Shown here: positions 37,196 through 47,029 of the stretch, in pieces | Numbering within the stretch: position 1 is the stretch's first letter | Layout: the number at the start of each line of letters is the position of its first letter | Translations under genes and position numbers: made by a program | Notes under the pieces: model-generated | The model's input: the letters and a program-made list of their open reading frames with translations, nothing else | Databases searched by the model: none | What the model was told of the DNA's origin: nothing | Assembly: GCA_029289235.1 (NCBI GenBank) | Contig: JARFTZ010000046.1 | Span: forward strand, 248,001-312,000 | Length of the DNA: 64,000 nucleotides | Source: Gammaproteobacteria bacterium | GTDB taxonomy: Bacteria; Pseudomonadota; Gammaproteobacteria; Burkholderiales; Rhodocyclaceae | Direction: 5' to 3'

Positions 37196-39538
37196 TCAGC
37201 GATGCTGCCAGTAGCGCCGACGCTCGGCCCGCCACACCGTCACCTCGGCCCCCTCCCCGAGCACGACCCGCACCGCGCCGTCCCGATCGGTGCGCCAGAT
37301 CGAACTGTCGCCATAGCGCGCAAGGATCTCCGGCCGCGGATGGCCGAAGGGATTGCGGTAGCCAGCGGAAAACACTGCATGTTCCGGCGCCACGACGGAA
37401 ACAAACTCCGGCGTCGACGATCCCTTGCCACCGTGATGCGGAACCACCAGGACGTCGGCGCGCAACGCCTCCGCGGCGCGGGCAACAAGCGCCCGTTCGT
37501 TCGCCGCCTCGATATCCGCCGGCAGCAGGAGGCTCGCTCCGACACTCTCGACGCGAAGCACGCAACTCATCGCATTCGTCCGTGTCTTTTTTTCGTAGTT
37601 GTCAGACTCCGGATGCAGCATCGTGAAACGGACCCCATCCCATTCCCACGATTGCCCTGCGGCGCACCGCTCACCCCCGGCCTCGGCAAACGAAGCGAGA
37701 ATGCGCCCCACCGGCGCGTGAGCACGCACGCTGACCAGACCGCCCGAATGGTCCTGATCGCGATGCGAAACGACCAAGGCATCGAGCTTCGCCACCCCGT
37801 TCGTCCTCAGGAAAGGCACGACGACCCGCTGGCCCGCATCGGCCTCGCCTCCGTAGCCTGGACCGGTGTCGTAAAGCAACGCATGCCGGGCGGTACGGAC
37901 CACCACGGCCAATCCTTGCCCGACATCGAGCACGTCGGCCCACGCTTCCCCCATCCCGGGGCGCGGCAGCGGCGGGAACAACGCGGGCAGGAGCAGGCAC
38001 AGACCCAGCCAGCGTGCCGGAAAACCGCGCGGCAGCAGCAACCAGACTACCCCCACCAGCGCCAGTAGCACCGCCCACAACGGCGGCGCGGCCTGTTGCC
38101 AGACCGGCCAGGCAGCCAGCCAGTCGAGCAAGGCCATCAACTGCACCATGACCCAATGATCGAGATGCAACAATGGCGGCCACGGGATCACCGCGAAAAT
38201 CAGCGCCAGCGGCGTGACGACGAAAGTCACCACGGGGACCGCCACCAGATTGGCCAACGGCGAAACCAGCGAAAACTGCTGGAAAAAGAGGAGCAACAGC
38301 GGCAATCCACCAACCGTCACCGCCCACTGCGCCGCGCCCCATTGAATGAGTACGCCACGCCAGCGGCGGGGTTCGTTCGGCCCAAGACGCGAGTTTCCGG
38401 CGTAGAAGAGGATGGCGACCGCGCCAAACGACAACCAGAAGCCCGTCGCCAGCACCGCCCACGGATCGATGAGCAGGACAACGAGCAAGGCAAGCAGGAG
38501 CGTGCGCACGACACCAAGGTTCCGCCCCGCCCACAGTGCAACGGCGAGAACGCTGAGCATGTACAGCGTGCGCTGCGCCGGCACTTCGAAACCGGCGAGC
38601 GATGCATAGAAGAACGCCGCCGCCCAACCGGCGGCAATCGCCGCCTTTTGCGCAGGCAGCCGCAACATCAGCCGCTCGCTGCGCCGCCAGAGCGTACCGA
38701 CCGCCAGAGCGCAAAGCGCCGCGATCATCGTCACGTGCAATCCGGAAATACTGACCAGATGCATCACGCCGGTCCGGCTGAACACTTGCCACTGTGCCAC
38801 GGGAATCGAACGCTGGTCGCCGATGGCCAGCGCCGTCAATACGCCGGTGTAGGGAGCGTCGGGCAGCGCCCGCACGAAGCGCTCGCGCAACCGGTCACGC
38901 AAGGCTTCGACGGCGTAGGCAGGGCGCCAGACGAAATCGTCTAGACGGACTGCCTCGCTGCGCGCGCGGATCGACCCGGTCGCCCGAATGCCGCGCTCCA
39001 GCAGCCAGGCCTCGAAGTCGAAACCCTGCGGATTGGCGTTGCCGTGCGGCCGCTTCAAGCGCACCGTAAAACGCCAGCGCTCGCCGGGGCGAACCGAACG
39101 CGCCTGCCCTGCTCCTGTATCTTCAGCGATCTCGCCCGCACCGGAGCGAGAGCGGTACCAGGACAGCGAAATCCGGTGCGGGATTTGCGCCCCGGGCGTT
39201 ACCGCCTGCTCGACGTCGAAGACGAAGCGTTCGCCCTGCGCAAAACGTTGCGGCAGGGCAGCCACCACGCCAACCAGTTCCACGTCCTGCCCTTCCCACG
39301 CTTCCGGCAGATGATCGGCCAGCCGGATCTGCGCCCGCCCGCCGGCCCAGACGAAACCGAGGACGACACAGGACAGCACGACGACGCTGCGCGCCGGCAT
39401 GGCCGTACCGTTCCGCGCAACAAAGAAACCGGCGACGCTGGCCAGCGCGAGTGCACTCAACAGGACAAGCCCGGGCAGTTCGCCCTGTATCTGCAGTGCC
39501 AGGACGCCTGCGGCGAAGGCCAGGATCGACAGTCGCAT
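37196..39538 (-). CDS. comEC: DNA internalisation protein ComEC/Rec2
   Basis: 780 aa. N-terminal membrane segments and DUF4131 region, a central Competence domain with many helices (ALAIGDQRSIPVAQWQVFSRTG; HLVSISGLHVTMIAALCALAVG), and a C-terminal metallo-beta-lactamase domain (DVLDVGQGLAVVVRT, VVSHRDQDHSGG, VVPHHGGKGSS). Forms the inner-membrane channel for DNA uptake in competent bacteria. Full length. Confidence 0.94.
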   Translation of the reverse strand: MRLSILAFAAGVLALQIQGELPGLVLLSALALASVAGFFVARNGTAMPARSVVVLSCVVLGFVWAGGRAQIRLADHLPEAWEGQDVELVGVVAALPQRFAQGERFVFDVEQAVTPGAQIPHRISLSWYRSRSGAGEIAEDTGAGQARSVRPGERWRFTVRLKRPHGNANPQGFDFEAWLLERGIRATGSIRARSEAVRLDDFVWRPAYAVEALRDRLRERFVRALPDAPYTGVLTALAIGDQRSIPVAQWQVFSRTGVMHLVSISGLHVTMIAALCALAVGTLWRRSERLMLRLPAQKAAIAAGWAAAFFYASLAGFEVPAQRTLYMLSVLAVALWAGRNLGVVRTLLLALLVVLLIDPWAVLATGFWLSFGAVAILFYAGNSRLGPNEPRRWRGVLIQWGAAQWAVTVGGLPLLLLFFQQFSLVSPLANLVAVPVVTFVVTPLALIFAVIPWPPLLHLDHWVMVQLMALLDWLAAWPVWQQAAPPLWAVLLALVGVVWLLLPRGFPARWLGLCLLLPALFPPLPRPGMGEAWADVLDVGQGLAVVVRTARHALLYDTGPGYGGEADAGQRVVVPFLRTNGVAKLDALVVSHRDQDHSGGLVSVRAHAPVGRILASFAEAGGERCAAGQSWEWDGVRFTMLHPESDNYEKKTRTNAMSCVLRVESVGASLLLPADIEAANERALVARAAEALRADVLVVPHHGGKGSSTPEFVSVVAPEHAVFSAGYRNPFGHPRPEILARYGDSSIWRTDRDGAVRVVLGEGAEVTVWRAERRRYWQHR

Positions 39539-39582
39539 GACTCAGTTCCGGATTCTAAGGAAACAGCTGGCAACCACCCAAA

Positions 39583-39617
39583 TGAAAACGGGGAAAGACG
39601 GACTCCCGTCTTTCCCC
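39583..39617 (-). terminator. Terminator after transaldolase
   Basis: A 12-bp stem (GGGGAAAGACGG / CCGTCTTTCCCC, 39590-39617) with a 4-base loop, followed on the minus strand by CGTTTTCATTT. It lies 38 bases after the tal stop and before comEC. Confidence 0.75.
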
Positions 39618-39655
39618 ATTCTCCGAGCCCCCCCGGACCCTTCTTGATGTTCCGA

Positions 39656-40642
39656 TCAGCCTTCCAGCTCTTTCAGGCGCGCGGAAAGCATGGCTTCGAG
39701 CGTTTCCAGCGCCTTGGTAAATCCGGCAATGCCCTCGGCCAGTTTCTCGGACGCCATCCGGTCGGCCGCGTGCATGCGGGCGAACGTTGCCTCATCCACG
39801 GTGATCTTGTCAACAGCCGCCGATGCGGCCTTTGCGGTGTCTAGCTTCCGCGGCAGGTCACCTTCGGTCGCCTGCAGTTCGGCGAGCAGCGACGGCGCGA
39901 TGGTCAACAGGTCGCAACCGGCGAGTTCGGTGATCTCGCCCATGTTGCGAAAGCTGGCGCCCATGACTTCCGTCTTGTAGCCGAACTTCTTGTAGTAGGT
40001 GAAGATCTGCGTCACCGACAGCACGCCGGGGTCCTCGCTGGCCGGATAGGAATCGCGGCCGGTGTCCTTCTTGTACCAGTCGAGGATGCGTCCGACGAAT
40101 GGCGAGATCAGCGTCACCCCGGCTTCGGCGCAGGCGATCGCCTGGTGCAGGCCGAAGAGCAGGGTCAGGTTGCAGTGAATACCTTCCTTTTCCAGTTCCG
40201 CCGCGGCCTGGATGCCTTCCCAGGTGGCGGCGATCTTGATCAGGATGCGCTCGCGCGAAACGCCCTTGGCCTCGTACTGGGCGATCAGTTCGCGCCCCTT
40301 GGCGACGGTCGCAGCGGTGTCGTAGGACAGGCGGGCATCGACTTCGGTCGACACACGGCCCGGGATGATCTCGAGAATCTTCAGGCCGAAGGAAACGGCC
40401 AGACGGTCAAAAGCCAGGGAGGCCACCTTGGCCGCCGGCGCCGTGGCGCCGCAATCGAGGCGGGCCTGCTTCAGGGTTTCGTCGACGATGCTCTGGTACT
40501 GCGGCATTTGCGCGGCAGCGGTGATCAACGAGGGATTCGTCGTTGCATCGCGCGGCGTGAATTTCTCGATGGCCTGGATGTCGCCGGTGTCGGCGACGAC
40601 GACGGTCATCTCCCGCAATTGTTCGAGCAGGTTCTTGGACAT
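39656..40642 (-). CDS. tal: Transaldolase
   Basis: 328 aa. Class I aldolase barrel: [25 protein letters not shown] at the N-terminus, the active-site Lys in [11 protein letters not shown], and [27 protein letters not shown]. It transfers dihydroxyacetone units between sugar phosphates in the non-oxidative pentose phosphate pathway. A 9-bp tandem repeat lies in its upstream region. Confidence 0.96.
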   Translation of the reverse strand: MSKNLLEQLREMTVVVADTGDIQAIEKFTPRDATTNPSLITAAAQMPQYQSIVDETLKQARLDCGATAPAAKVASLAFDRLAVSFGLKILEIIPGRVSTEVDARLSYDTAATVAKGRELIAQYEAKGVSRERILIKIAATWEGIQAAAELEKEGIHCNLTLLFGLHQAIACAEAGVTLISPFVGRILDWYKKDTGRDSYPASEDPGVLSVTQIFTYYKKFGYKTEVMGASFRNMGEITELAGCDLLTIAPSLLAELQATEGDLPRKLDTAKAASAAVDKITVDEATFARMHAADRMASEKLAEGIAGFTKALETLEAMLSARLKELEG

Positions 40643-40676
40643 GTCTAACTCCTCTTTCTTCGATTGTGTGGCAAAA

Positions 40677-40710
40677 CGGTTTCTGCGGTTTCTGCGGTTT
40701 CTGCGGTTTC
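40677..40710. repeat. 9-bp tandem repeat upstream of tal
   Basis: CGGTTTCTG is repeated three times exactly, followed by a partial fourth copy (CGGTTTC). It starts 35 bases upstream of the tal start, in its presumed promoter or leader, and could vary in copy number. Confidence 0.85.
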
Positions 40711-40848
40711 AACTGGCGCGGTCCGCGCAAACCGGCCGATTCTAGCAAACAACTACCGGAACCCGCCTCAAGCGTGTAAGCTTCGACGGTTTTTCTTCTG
40801 GGCGAACGCGCACCTCGTGATCCCGCGAGGTATCAGGGAGCGAAATCG

Positions 40849-41817
40849 ATGCGACTCAAAAACCGGGTAATGGTCATCATCACGGCATCGCTGGCCAGCC
40901 TGACCATCATGGGTGCCTTCGGGCTCTACACTGTGCGACAAAGTGTCATGGACGAACGCCGGGAGCAAATCGCCCAGCTGCTCGATTTCGCCGACTCGCA
41001 ACTGCGCTACTTCCACGCCCTGGAGATCAACGGTGCGATGACCCGGGAAGTGGCACAACTCAGGGCAATCGAAGCGATCAGCGCGCAGCGACAGGAAAGC
41101 AACTACTTTTTCATCCGTTCCCTGAGCGACGACCTGTTCATCTACCACCCGATTCCGAGTCGGGTCGGCACCCCGGACGACGGCGGCAAGATGCCCGACG
41201 GACGTTCAACGGCCCAGGCCTATCGCGATGCCCTGGCCGTCAGCAAGGACAACAAGGCGTTCGTACGCATTCATGCACCGAAACCGGACGCCCCCAACAA
41301 ACAGTTCCCCAAGCTCAACGGCGTGATGGAATTTGAACCGTGGGGATGGATGCCGGGTACCGGTTTCTACATCGATGACATCGAAGCACGCTTCTGGCGG
41401 CAGGCCGCAACATTCCTCATCGTCGGCGGCGTCTTGCTGGCATTGGTGGCGATCCTCGTCCTGCGCACGCGTGCGGTCATCCTGCGCCAGTTGGGCGGCG
41501 AACCATACGATGCGGCGAAAAGCATGAAGAAGATCGCCAACGGCGACCTGGCCATCGAGATCGACGTCGCCGACGACGACAACGACAGCCTGATGGCCTC
41601 GCTCAAGGTGATGCAGATGAAGCTGATCAACATGACCTCGACGATCCGCGAGAACGCCAGCGTGCTCAGCGCCCAGGTCACGACCTTCGAGGAAACGGCG
41701 AGAAACTACGCCGAAGCCAAGTCGGAGGACGAACTCGAAAAGCTGTTGCAGAGCGTGAAGAAGCTCGGCAAGACGGCGGCGATCCTGGAAAAATCGATCT
41801 CGCGTTTCAAGTTCTGA
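40849..41817 (+). CDS. Cache/HAMP membrane sensor without an output domain
   Basis: 322 aa. Membrane helix about 7-28, an extracytoplasmic sCache-like domain (EQIAQLLDFADSQLRYF; NYFFIRSLSDDLFIYHP; GVMEFEPWGWMPGTGFYIDDIE), second helix about 188-208, HAMP-like linker and a C-terminal coiled coil of about 90 residues. The MCP signalling tip is absent, so it is a chemoreceptor-like sensor lacking the CheA/CheW contact. A small hairpin (ACCTCG/CGAGGT, 40812-40831) precedes its ribosome site. The next gene may be its partner. Confidence 0.82.
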   Translation: MRLKNRVMVIITASLASLTIMGAFGLYTVRQSVMDERREQIAQLLDFADSQLRYFHALEINGAMTREVAQLRAIEAISAQRQESNYFFIRSLSDDLFIYHPIPSRVGTPDDGGKMPDGRSTAQAYRDALAVSKDNKAFVRIHAPKPDAPNKQFPKLNGVMEFEPWGWMPGTGFYIDDIEARFWRQAATFLIVGGVLLALVAILVLRTRAVILRQLGGEPYDAAKSMKKIANGDLAIEIDVADDDNDSLMASLKVMQMKLINMTSTIRENASVLSAQVTTFEETARNYAEAKSEDELEKLLQSVKKLGKTAAILEKSISRFKF

Positions 41818-41842
41818 ACGGCGGTCAGGGCAAAGGAATAAC

Positions 41843-42343
41843 GTGGAAGCATCGACCCGTCTCAGCATCACCGCCAAGGGCGAAGATGAACTCAAGCACC
41901 GGCTCTACAAGCTGAGCATCCGCAAACGCAGCGTCCTCGTCAGCCTGGAGACGCCGCACACCGTCGCACAGGTCGTCGAACGGTCGGTTTTTCAGGAAGA
42001 CGAGATCCTCGATGAAATCCGCACGCTGACCGGCGAGGGCTTCGTCACCATGGAAGGCGCGGAAGCCTCGCCCCGGCATGGCGACCAGCAGCGAGGCCGC
42101 TTCGAGTTGAACGACGCCATCGTGCTCTCGGAGGCCAAGTATCTGCTGATCGACTTCTGCGTCGACAGTTTCGGCACGCACGCGCAGACGTTCGCTGACG
42201 GCATCCGTGTCTGCAAGACAGCGGAATCGCTCGCAAGATCGGTGGAAACCCTCGCCAAGGCGGCCGAAAAACAATGCCCTGACCGTCTCCCGGCCTTGTT
42301 CAAGATCATCCAGGAAATCAACGAGACCGCCGAACAGGCCTGA
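41843..42343 (+). CDS. Hypothetical protein paired with the Cache/HAMP sensor
   Basis: 166 aa from a GTG at 41843 with AAAGGAA upstream, 25 bases after the sensor gene. Soluble, mostly helical. The N-terminal 70 residues (VLVSLETPHTVAQVVERSVFQEDEILDEIRTL) could be a winged helix, with a helical C-terminus. I do not recognise the family. Co-transcription with the sensor suggests it relays or modulates its signal (inference). Confidence 0.65.
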   Translation: MEASTRLSITAKGEDELKHRLYKLSIRKRSVLVSLETPHTVAQVVERSVFQEDEILDEIRTLTGEGFVTMEGAEASPRHGDQQRGRFELNDAIVLSEAKYLLIDFCVDSFGTHAQTFADGIRVCKTAESLARSVETLAKAAEKQCPDRLPALFKIIQEINETAEQA

Positions 42344-42349
42344 AGGGAC

Positions 42350-43057
42350 TCAGGCGTCGCTGCGGAACACCCCGTCGCGCAGGGTCAGGATGCGGTCGGC
42401 GCGCGCCGCCAGCCCCGGATCGTGCGTAACGATGACGAAACTGGTGCGGTGCGAGCGGTTCAGCGAGAGCATCAACTCGAACACGTCCTCGGCCGTCTGC
42501 CGGTCAAGGTTGCCGGTCGGCTCGTCAGCCAGCACGCAGGCCGGCCCGGTCACCAGCGCCCGGGCGATCGCCGCGCGCTGGCGCTCGCCACCGGACAGTT
42601 CCGCCGGCGTGTGGTCGAGGCGATGTGACAGGCCGACTTCGCCGAGCATCGCCGCCGCCTTCTTTTCCGCCTCGGCTTTCGGCATGCGCCGGATGGTCAA
42701 CGGCATCGCCACGTTCTCCAGCGCGGTGAACTCCGGCAACAGATGGTGGAACTGATAGACGAAGCCGAGATGGCGGTTGCGCATCTCGCCGCGCTCCGCG
42801 TCGCCGATCCGGGCCAGGTCACGGCCCATCAACTGGATCGAACCCCCGCTCGTGCTGTCCAGCCCGCCGAGCAGATGCAGCAGCGTACTCTTGCCCGAGC
42901 CCGACGCACCGACGATCGACACCCGCTCGCCGGCGGCGATTTCCAGGTCGACCCCGTTCAGGACCGACACTTCGTAGGCCGAGCCCTGGCGGTAAACTTT
43001 CCGGAGTCCCTGGCAGGCCAGGACGATTTGGCGGTTTTCACTCATAACGTCACTCAT
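42350..43057 (-). CDS. lolD: Lipoprotein-releasing ATPase LolD
   Basis: 235 aa ABC ATPase: Walker [10 protein letters not shown], signature [15 protein letters not shown], Walker [14 protein letters not shown]-loop IVTHDPGL. Its start overlaps the lolC stop by 8 bases. Energises release of outer-membrane lipoproteins to LolA. Confidence 0.93.
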   Translation of the reverse strand: MSDVMSENRQIVLACQGLRKVYRQGSAYEVSVLNGVDLEIAAGERVSIVGASGSGKSTLLHLLGGLDSTSGGSIQLMGRDLARIGDAERGEMRNRHLGFVYQFHHLLPEFTALENVAMPLTIRRMPKAEAEKKAAAMLGEVGLSHRLDHTPAELSGGERQRAAIARALVTGPACVLADEPTGNLDRQTAEDVFELMLSLNRSHRTSFVIVTHDPGLAARADRILTLRDGVFRSDA

Positions 43058-44297
43058 AGCGCAGCGCCTCCGCCGGATTGACGCGCGAGGCGCGCCAGCT
43101 CGGATAGATCGTCGCCACCAGCGACAGGACGAACGATACGGCGGTGATGGTGGTCACGTCGCGCCATTGCAGTTCGGACGGCAGGCTGGAGATGTAATAC
43201 ACCTCCTTGGAAAAGAGCTGAGTACCGAGCATCCGCTCGATGAACGGCACGACGACGTCGATGTTCAACGCCAGCGTCACCCCGCCGAGGACGCCGAGGC
43301 CCAGCCCGATGAAGCCGATCAGCGCACCCTGCACCATGAACACCGCCATGATGCTGCGCGGGCTGGCGCCGAGCGTGCGCAGGATGGCGATATCGGCCTG
43401 CTTGTCGGTGACTGCCATGACCAGAGTCGACACGATGTTGAACGCCGCGACGGCAACGATCAGCGAGAGGATGATGAACATCATGTTCTTCTCGATCTGC
43501 ACGGCGCGGAAGAAATTGGCGTGGCTGCGTGTCCAGTCGCTGATGTACGCCGGCACGGTCAGCGTGTTCGCCAGCTGCCGCACCACCCACGGCGCGCGGA
43601 ACAGGTCGTCGAGCTTCAGGCGCACGCCGGAAACGCGATCGTCCATGCGATAGAGCTTCTGCGCGTCTTCCATGCGGATCAGCGCCAGGCCGCTGTCGTA
43701 CTCGAACATCCCGACTTCGAAGATGCCGCTGACGGTGAAGGTCTTCAGCCGCGGCACCACGCCCGCCGGCGTGACCACGCCCTGCGGCGCGATCACTGTC
43801 ACCTTTTCACCGGGCACGACGCCGAGGTTGCGCGCCAGGTCGCTGCCGAGGACGATGTTGAACGCATCCGGCTGCAGCGAATTGAGCGACCCTTCCTTGA
43901 TGTGCGCGCGGAACTCGGCGACCTTCTCCTCCTCGTCCGGAATGATCCCGCGCACCATCGCCCCGCGCACCGACTGGCCGAACGAAAGCATGCCCTGCGC
44001 CTGCACGTAGGGCGCCGCGCCCCGCACCTCGGGCAGCTTCGCCGCATCGGCGGCCACCTGCTCCCAGCCGGCCATCTCGCCGTCCGCGCCGCTGATCTGC
44101 ACGTGCGAAACGACGGCCAGGATGCGGCTGCGCAGTTCCGTCTGAAAACCGTTCATCACCGACAGCACGACGATCAGTGCCGTCACGCCCAATGCGATGC
44201 CGAGCATCGAAATCAGCGAGATGAATGAAATGAAATGGTTGCGCCGTTTCGCCCGCGTGTAGCGCAGGCCGATCCGCAGTTCATAGGGCAGAGCCAA
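43050..44297 (-). CDS. lolC: Lipoprotein-releasing permease LolC/LolE
   Basis: 415 aa. N-terminal [31 protein letters not shown], first helix, a large periplasmic domain and three C-terminal helices ([35 protein letters not shown]). Only one LolC/E-type gene is next to lolD, so it may form a homodimer (LolF-like), unless a second copy lies elsewhere. Confidence 0.92.
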   Translation of the reverse strand: MALPYELRIGLRYTRAKRRNHFISFISLISMLGIALGVTALIVVLSVMNGFQTELRSRILAVVSHVQISGADGEMAGWEQVAADAAKLPEVRGAAPYVQAQGMLSFGQSVRGAMVRGIIPDEEEKVAEFRAHIKEGSLNSLQPDAFNIVLGSDLARNLGVVPGEKVTVIAPQGVVTPAGVVPRLKTFTVSGIFEVGMFEYDSGLALIRMEDAQKLYRMDDRVSGVRLKLDDLFRAPWVVRQLANTLTVPAYISDWTRSHANFFRAVQIEKNMMFIILSLIVAVAAFNIVSTLVMAVTDKQADIAILRTLGASPRSIMAVFMVQGALIGFIGLGLGVLGGVTLALNIDVVVPFIERMLGTQLFSKEVYYISSLPSELQWRDVTTITAVSFVLSLVATIYPSWRASRVNPAEALRYE

Positions 44298-44387
44298 GGC
44301 CAGAATCCAGTCCGAGTGACTAAAAGGCGCTATGGTACACGCCCTGCCCGGCGATCGCTCGCAAGACCGGGCAACGTACGCGACGAG

Positions 44388-45842
44388 CTACACTCCCGCG
44401 GGCCGGAAGGCCTGGACCGGTGCCCGCGTGCCGTCAGCGATGAAGACGAAAGAGCGGCTGACCTCATCCCACGAAAGCCGGTTGTAAAGCCACGAACGAC
44501 CGGGCGCGGCATTGTGTCCGCTGGTGAAGGTCAGTTCGGAAAGCGTCCAGCGCCCTTCCACGTGCTCGCCCGTCGTCCGGGCGTTTGGCGGCGGAGCCAG
44601 GCGCCAGTACGTGTTCGACCCGCCTTCCCCATTGATCGTGTACAGGCAACGATCGGCCGGACAGTAGCTCCAACCGATCGCCAGATTATGACCGGACGCG
44701 TTGAGCGGCCAGCCTGCCTCGACGACGACGTTCAAGGGGGTAAAGTCGAACCTGTCCGCGCCAACGAGGCTGTCGACCGGACAGGCAAGAAAATCGAAGG
44801 TCACGCCGTTGTTCCCGCCCGCGCTCTTTCCTTCTCTTGTTCTCGTGGCCGGCATGATGTGCAGCCGCGAATGCGCGTGCAGGACGTTGCCGCCAAGATC
44901 CATGCACGAATCGACGCGATTTCCCGGATAGCGCGCCGCATACGTTCCGCTCGCGACATCGAAAACAAAGAGCGGCGACGACGGGCTGCAGGAGCCCATG
45001 ATGACCACCTTGCCGGTTTCGGCATCGAGTAGCGATCCGCGCCAATGCCCCGGCCCGGAGCGCTCCGGGAACCATTGCCGCGTGCGCTGCCAACGCAAGG
45101 CCTCGTAGTCCCACACATGCGACTTGCGGCTGTAATTGCCCGACAACACGCCCGCCGAGGCAGTGAAGTTGAGCAACGCACCTTTCTTGTTGCCTAGCAA
45201 CGAAGCGGGCAGATGCACCAGATTGCCCCGCGTATGCCCCGGAATCGGCTGTACGACGCCGGGACGCGCATAGGCGCCAAAGCCCGGCCAGTCGCCCTTG
45301 ACCTCGCCCCAGTCGTAATCGAGCAGCTCCTCCGGATAGTAGGCCATGGTCGTCGCCTTGTCGGTCTTCAGTCCGCCGAACCACAGGAGGGCATAGTTAT
45401 CGAACGGCAGCGGGACATCCAGCCACTTCCAGCGCAGATCGTTAAGATCGAAACAGAAGGGCGCGCACACATTGGCGGACGCATGCCCCGCGCCGTACAT
45501 GACGAGTTGCCGGGTGTCGGTATTGAAGCTCGAGCCGCAGTAGCCGGTAATCGATCCCCAGGCGTAGGCGATCGCCCCGGTCTGCGGATGCTTTATCCCG
45601 AAAACATCCAGCGAGCGTTGATCATGACCGGGATTCCACGGATAGAAAACCGGGCTGATCTCTCCCAGCACCGCGCCCCTCCCCGACGGATGCCGTCCCG
45701 GCGGGGAGGAAATCACCCGGATCTCCCCGGGAGCAGGCGCCCACGCCGGCACGGTTCGCGATTCTTGGCGAGGGACCGCCAGCAGCATCTTTCCGCTGCA
45801 CGTGGCAGTCAACGAAACGGCGAGAAAATCCCTGCGTCGCAT
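44388..45842 (-). CDS. Putative Tat-exported beta-propeller-like protein, unknown function
   Basis: 484 aa. The N-terminus MRRRDFLAVSLTATCSG has a twin-arginine consensus (RRRDFLAV), implying export folded, perhaps with a cofactor. The body is rich in Gly/Trp/Tyr with recurring blades of the kind DTRQLVMYGAGHA, DAETGKVVIMGSCS, FVFDVASGTYAARYPGN, which suggests a Kelch-like propeller. Several paired Cys may form disulfides. It is divergent from rpfE. I do not recognise a characterised homologue. Confidence 0.65.
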   Translation of the reverse strand: MRRRDFLAVSLTATCSGKMLLAVPRQESRTVPAWAPAPGEIRVISSPPGRHPSGRGAVLGEISPVFYPWNPGHDQRSLDVFGIKHPQTGAIAYAWGSITGYCGSSFNTDTRQLVMYGAGHASANVCAPFCFDLNDLRWKWLDVPLPFDNYALLWFGGLKTDKATTMAYYPEELLDYDWGEVKGDWPGFGAYARPGVVQPIPGHTRGNLVHLPASLLGNKKGALLNFTASAGVLSGNYSRKSHVWDYEALRWQRTRQWFPERSGPGHWRGSLLDAETGKVVIMGSCSPSSPLFVFDVASGTYAARYPGNRVDSCMDLGGNVLHAHSRLHIMPATRTREGKSAGGNNGVTFDFLACPVDSLVGADRFDFTPLNVVVEAGWPLNASGHNLAIGWSYCPADRCLYTINGEGGSNTYWRLAPPPNARTTGEHVEGRWTLSELTFTSGHNAAPGRSWLYNRLSWDEVSRSFVFIADGTRAPVQAFRPAGV

Positions 45843-45955
45843 GTTCGTTCCTCCTTGCGGAGCGGCAAGGCTTGAACCGCGCCAGCTCCAAAACGGCTCC
45901 GCCTTGCATGGTACACTTCCGGCGCTCGATCGACCCCTCGCTTTTCAAGGGCACC

Positions 45956-47029
45956 ATGCCGCTCCCGCCGCCCCAAGTAACCCTTCTCGTTCCCGAACTG
46001 CTCTGGCCCGAACCGGAGGACCGCGACACGCTCGCAAACCTGTCCTGCCCGGCGCTGGACACCCTGCTGGCACGCGGCCGCGCACACCATCGGCCGGCGC
46101 TGTCGCACGAAGCGATGCTCTCCGCCCTGTTCGGCCATGAAGGAAACGCGGCCTATGCGGCATTCCGGCGACTCGGCGACGCCGGCCACGAAGCACCTCC
46201 ACACGATGGCGAGTGGCTCGCCGCCGACCCGGTGCACCTGCGACTGGACCAGCAGTTGCTGATTCTCGCCGACGGCGCCACGCTGAACATCGCGCAGGAC
46301 GACGCGCAAGCACTCGTCGACGGCCTGAACCGGCATTTCGCCGACATCGGCGAATTCCATTGTGCCGCACCGCACCGCTGGTACCTGCGTCTTGCCGATA
46401 ACTGCACGCTCCCTGCCTTTGACGCCCCACCGATTTCGGCTGTCGCCGGGCGGAGCATCCAGCACCTGCTGCCGGACGTAATGCAGGAGCGCGCCGTGCG
46501 CAATCTGTACAACGAAATCCAGACCTTCCTGCACGCGCATCCGGTCAATCAACAACGCGAAGCACAAGGGACGCAGCCACTCAACGGCCTCTGGCTGTGG
46601 GGAAAGGGCCGCTTGCCGGACCGCATCGACAGCGATTTCGACGGCGTCTGGGCCAATGACCCGCTGGCTGCCGGCCTGGCCCGCGCCGCCGGCGTCACGG
46701 CTCACCCGGCGCCGGCAGATGCGGAAGCATTCCTCCCGCACCTTGCCCCCGGCACGCAACATCTCGTCGTGCTCGACGATCTACTCGGGCCGGTCCAGTA
46801 CGAAAACGGCCCGGACTACCGCGACGCACTCGCCCGACTCGAAACCGGCTGGTTCGCCCCGCTGCGCCGCGCCCTGTCTGCCGGCCGTCTGAAAGGACTG
46901 CGCCTGCGCGCGACGACGGCCTACGCCGCGCTGAACTGGGAATGCCGTCGCCTCGACCAATGGCGGGTCTGGCAACACCCGCAACCGCTGGCCGACCTCA
47001 TCGGCGCGCTGGCGAAGGAATCGCAATGA
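45956..47029 (+). CDS. RpfE-like protein (phosphoglycerate mutase/alkaline phosphatase-like fold)
   Basis: 357 aa from the ATG at 45956 (CAAGGG upstream); ATGs at 45872 and 45908 are less likely because a -10-like TACACT lies at 45912-45917. The sequence LVPELLWPEPEDRDTLANLSCPALDTLL and the linkage to recJ match the RpfE-type regulatory protein gene found upstream of recJ in many beta- and gammaproteobacteria. Biochemical role unknown. Its stop overlaps the recJ start by 4 bases. Confidence 0.75.
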   Translation: MPLPPPQVTLLVPELLWPEPEDRDTLANLSCPALDTLLARGRAHHRPALSHEAMLSALFGHEGNAAYAAFRRLGDAGHEAPPHDGEWLAADPVHLRLDQQLLILADGATLNIAQDDAQALVDGLNRHFADIGEFHCAAPHRWYLRLADNCTLPAFDAPPISAVAGRSIQHLLPDVMQERAVRNLYNEIQTFLHAHPVNQQREAQGTQPLNGLWLWGKGRLPDRIDSDFDGVWANDPLAAGLARAAGVTAHPAPADAEAFLPHLAPGTQHLVVLDDLLGPVQYENGPDYRDALARLETGWFAPLRRALSAGRLKGLRLRATTAYAALNWECRRLDQWRVWQHPQPLADLIGALAKESQ

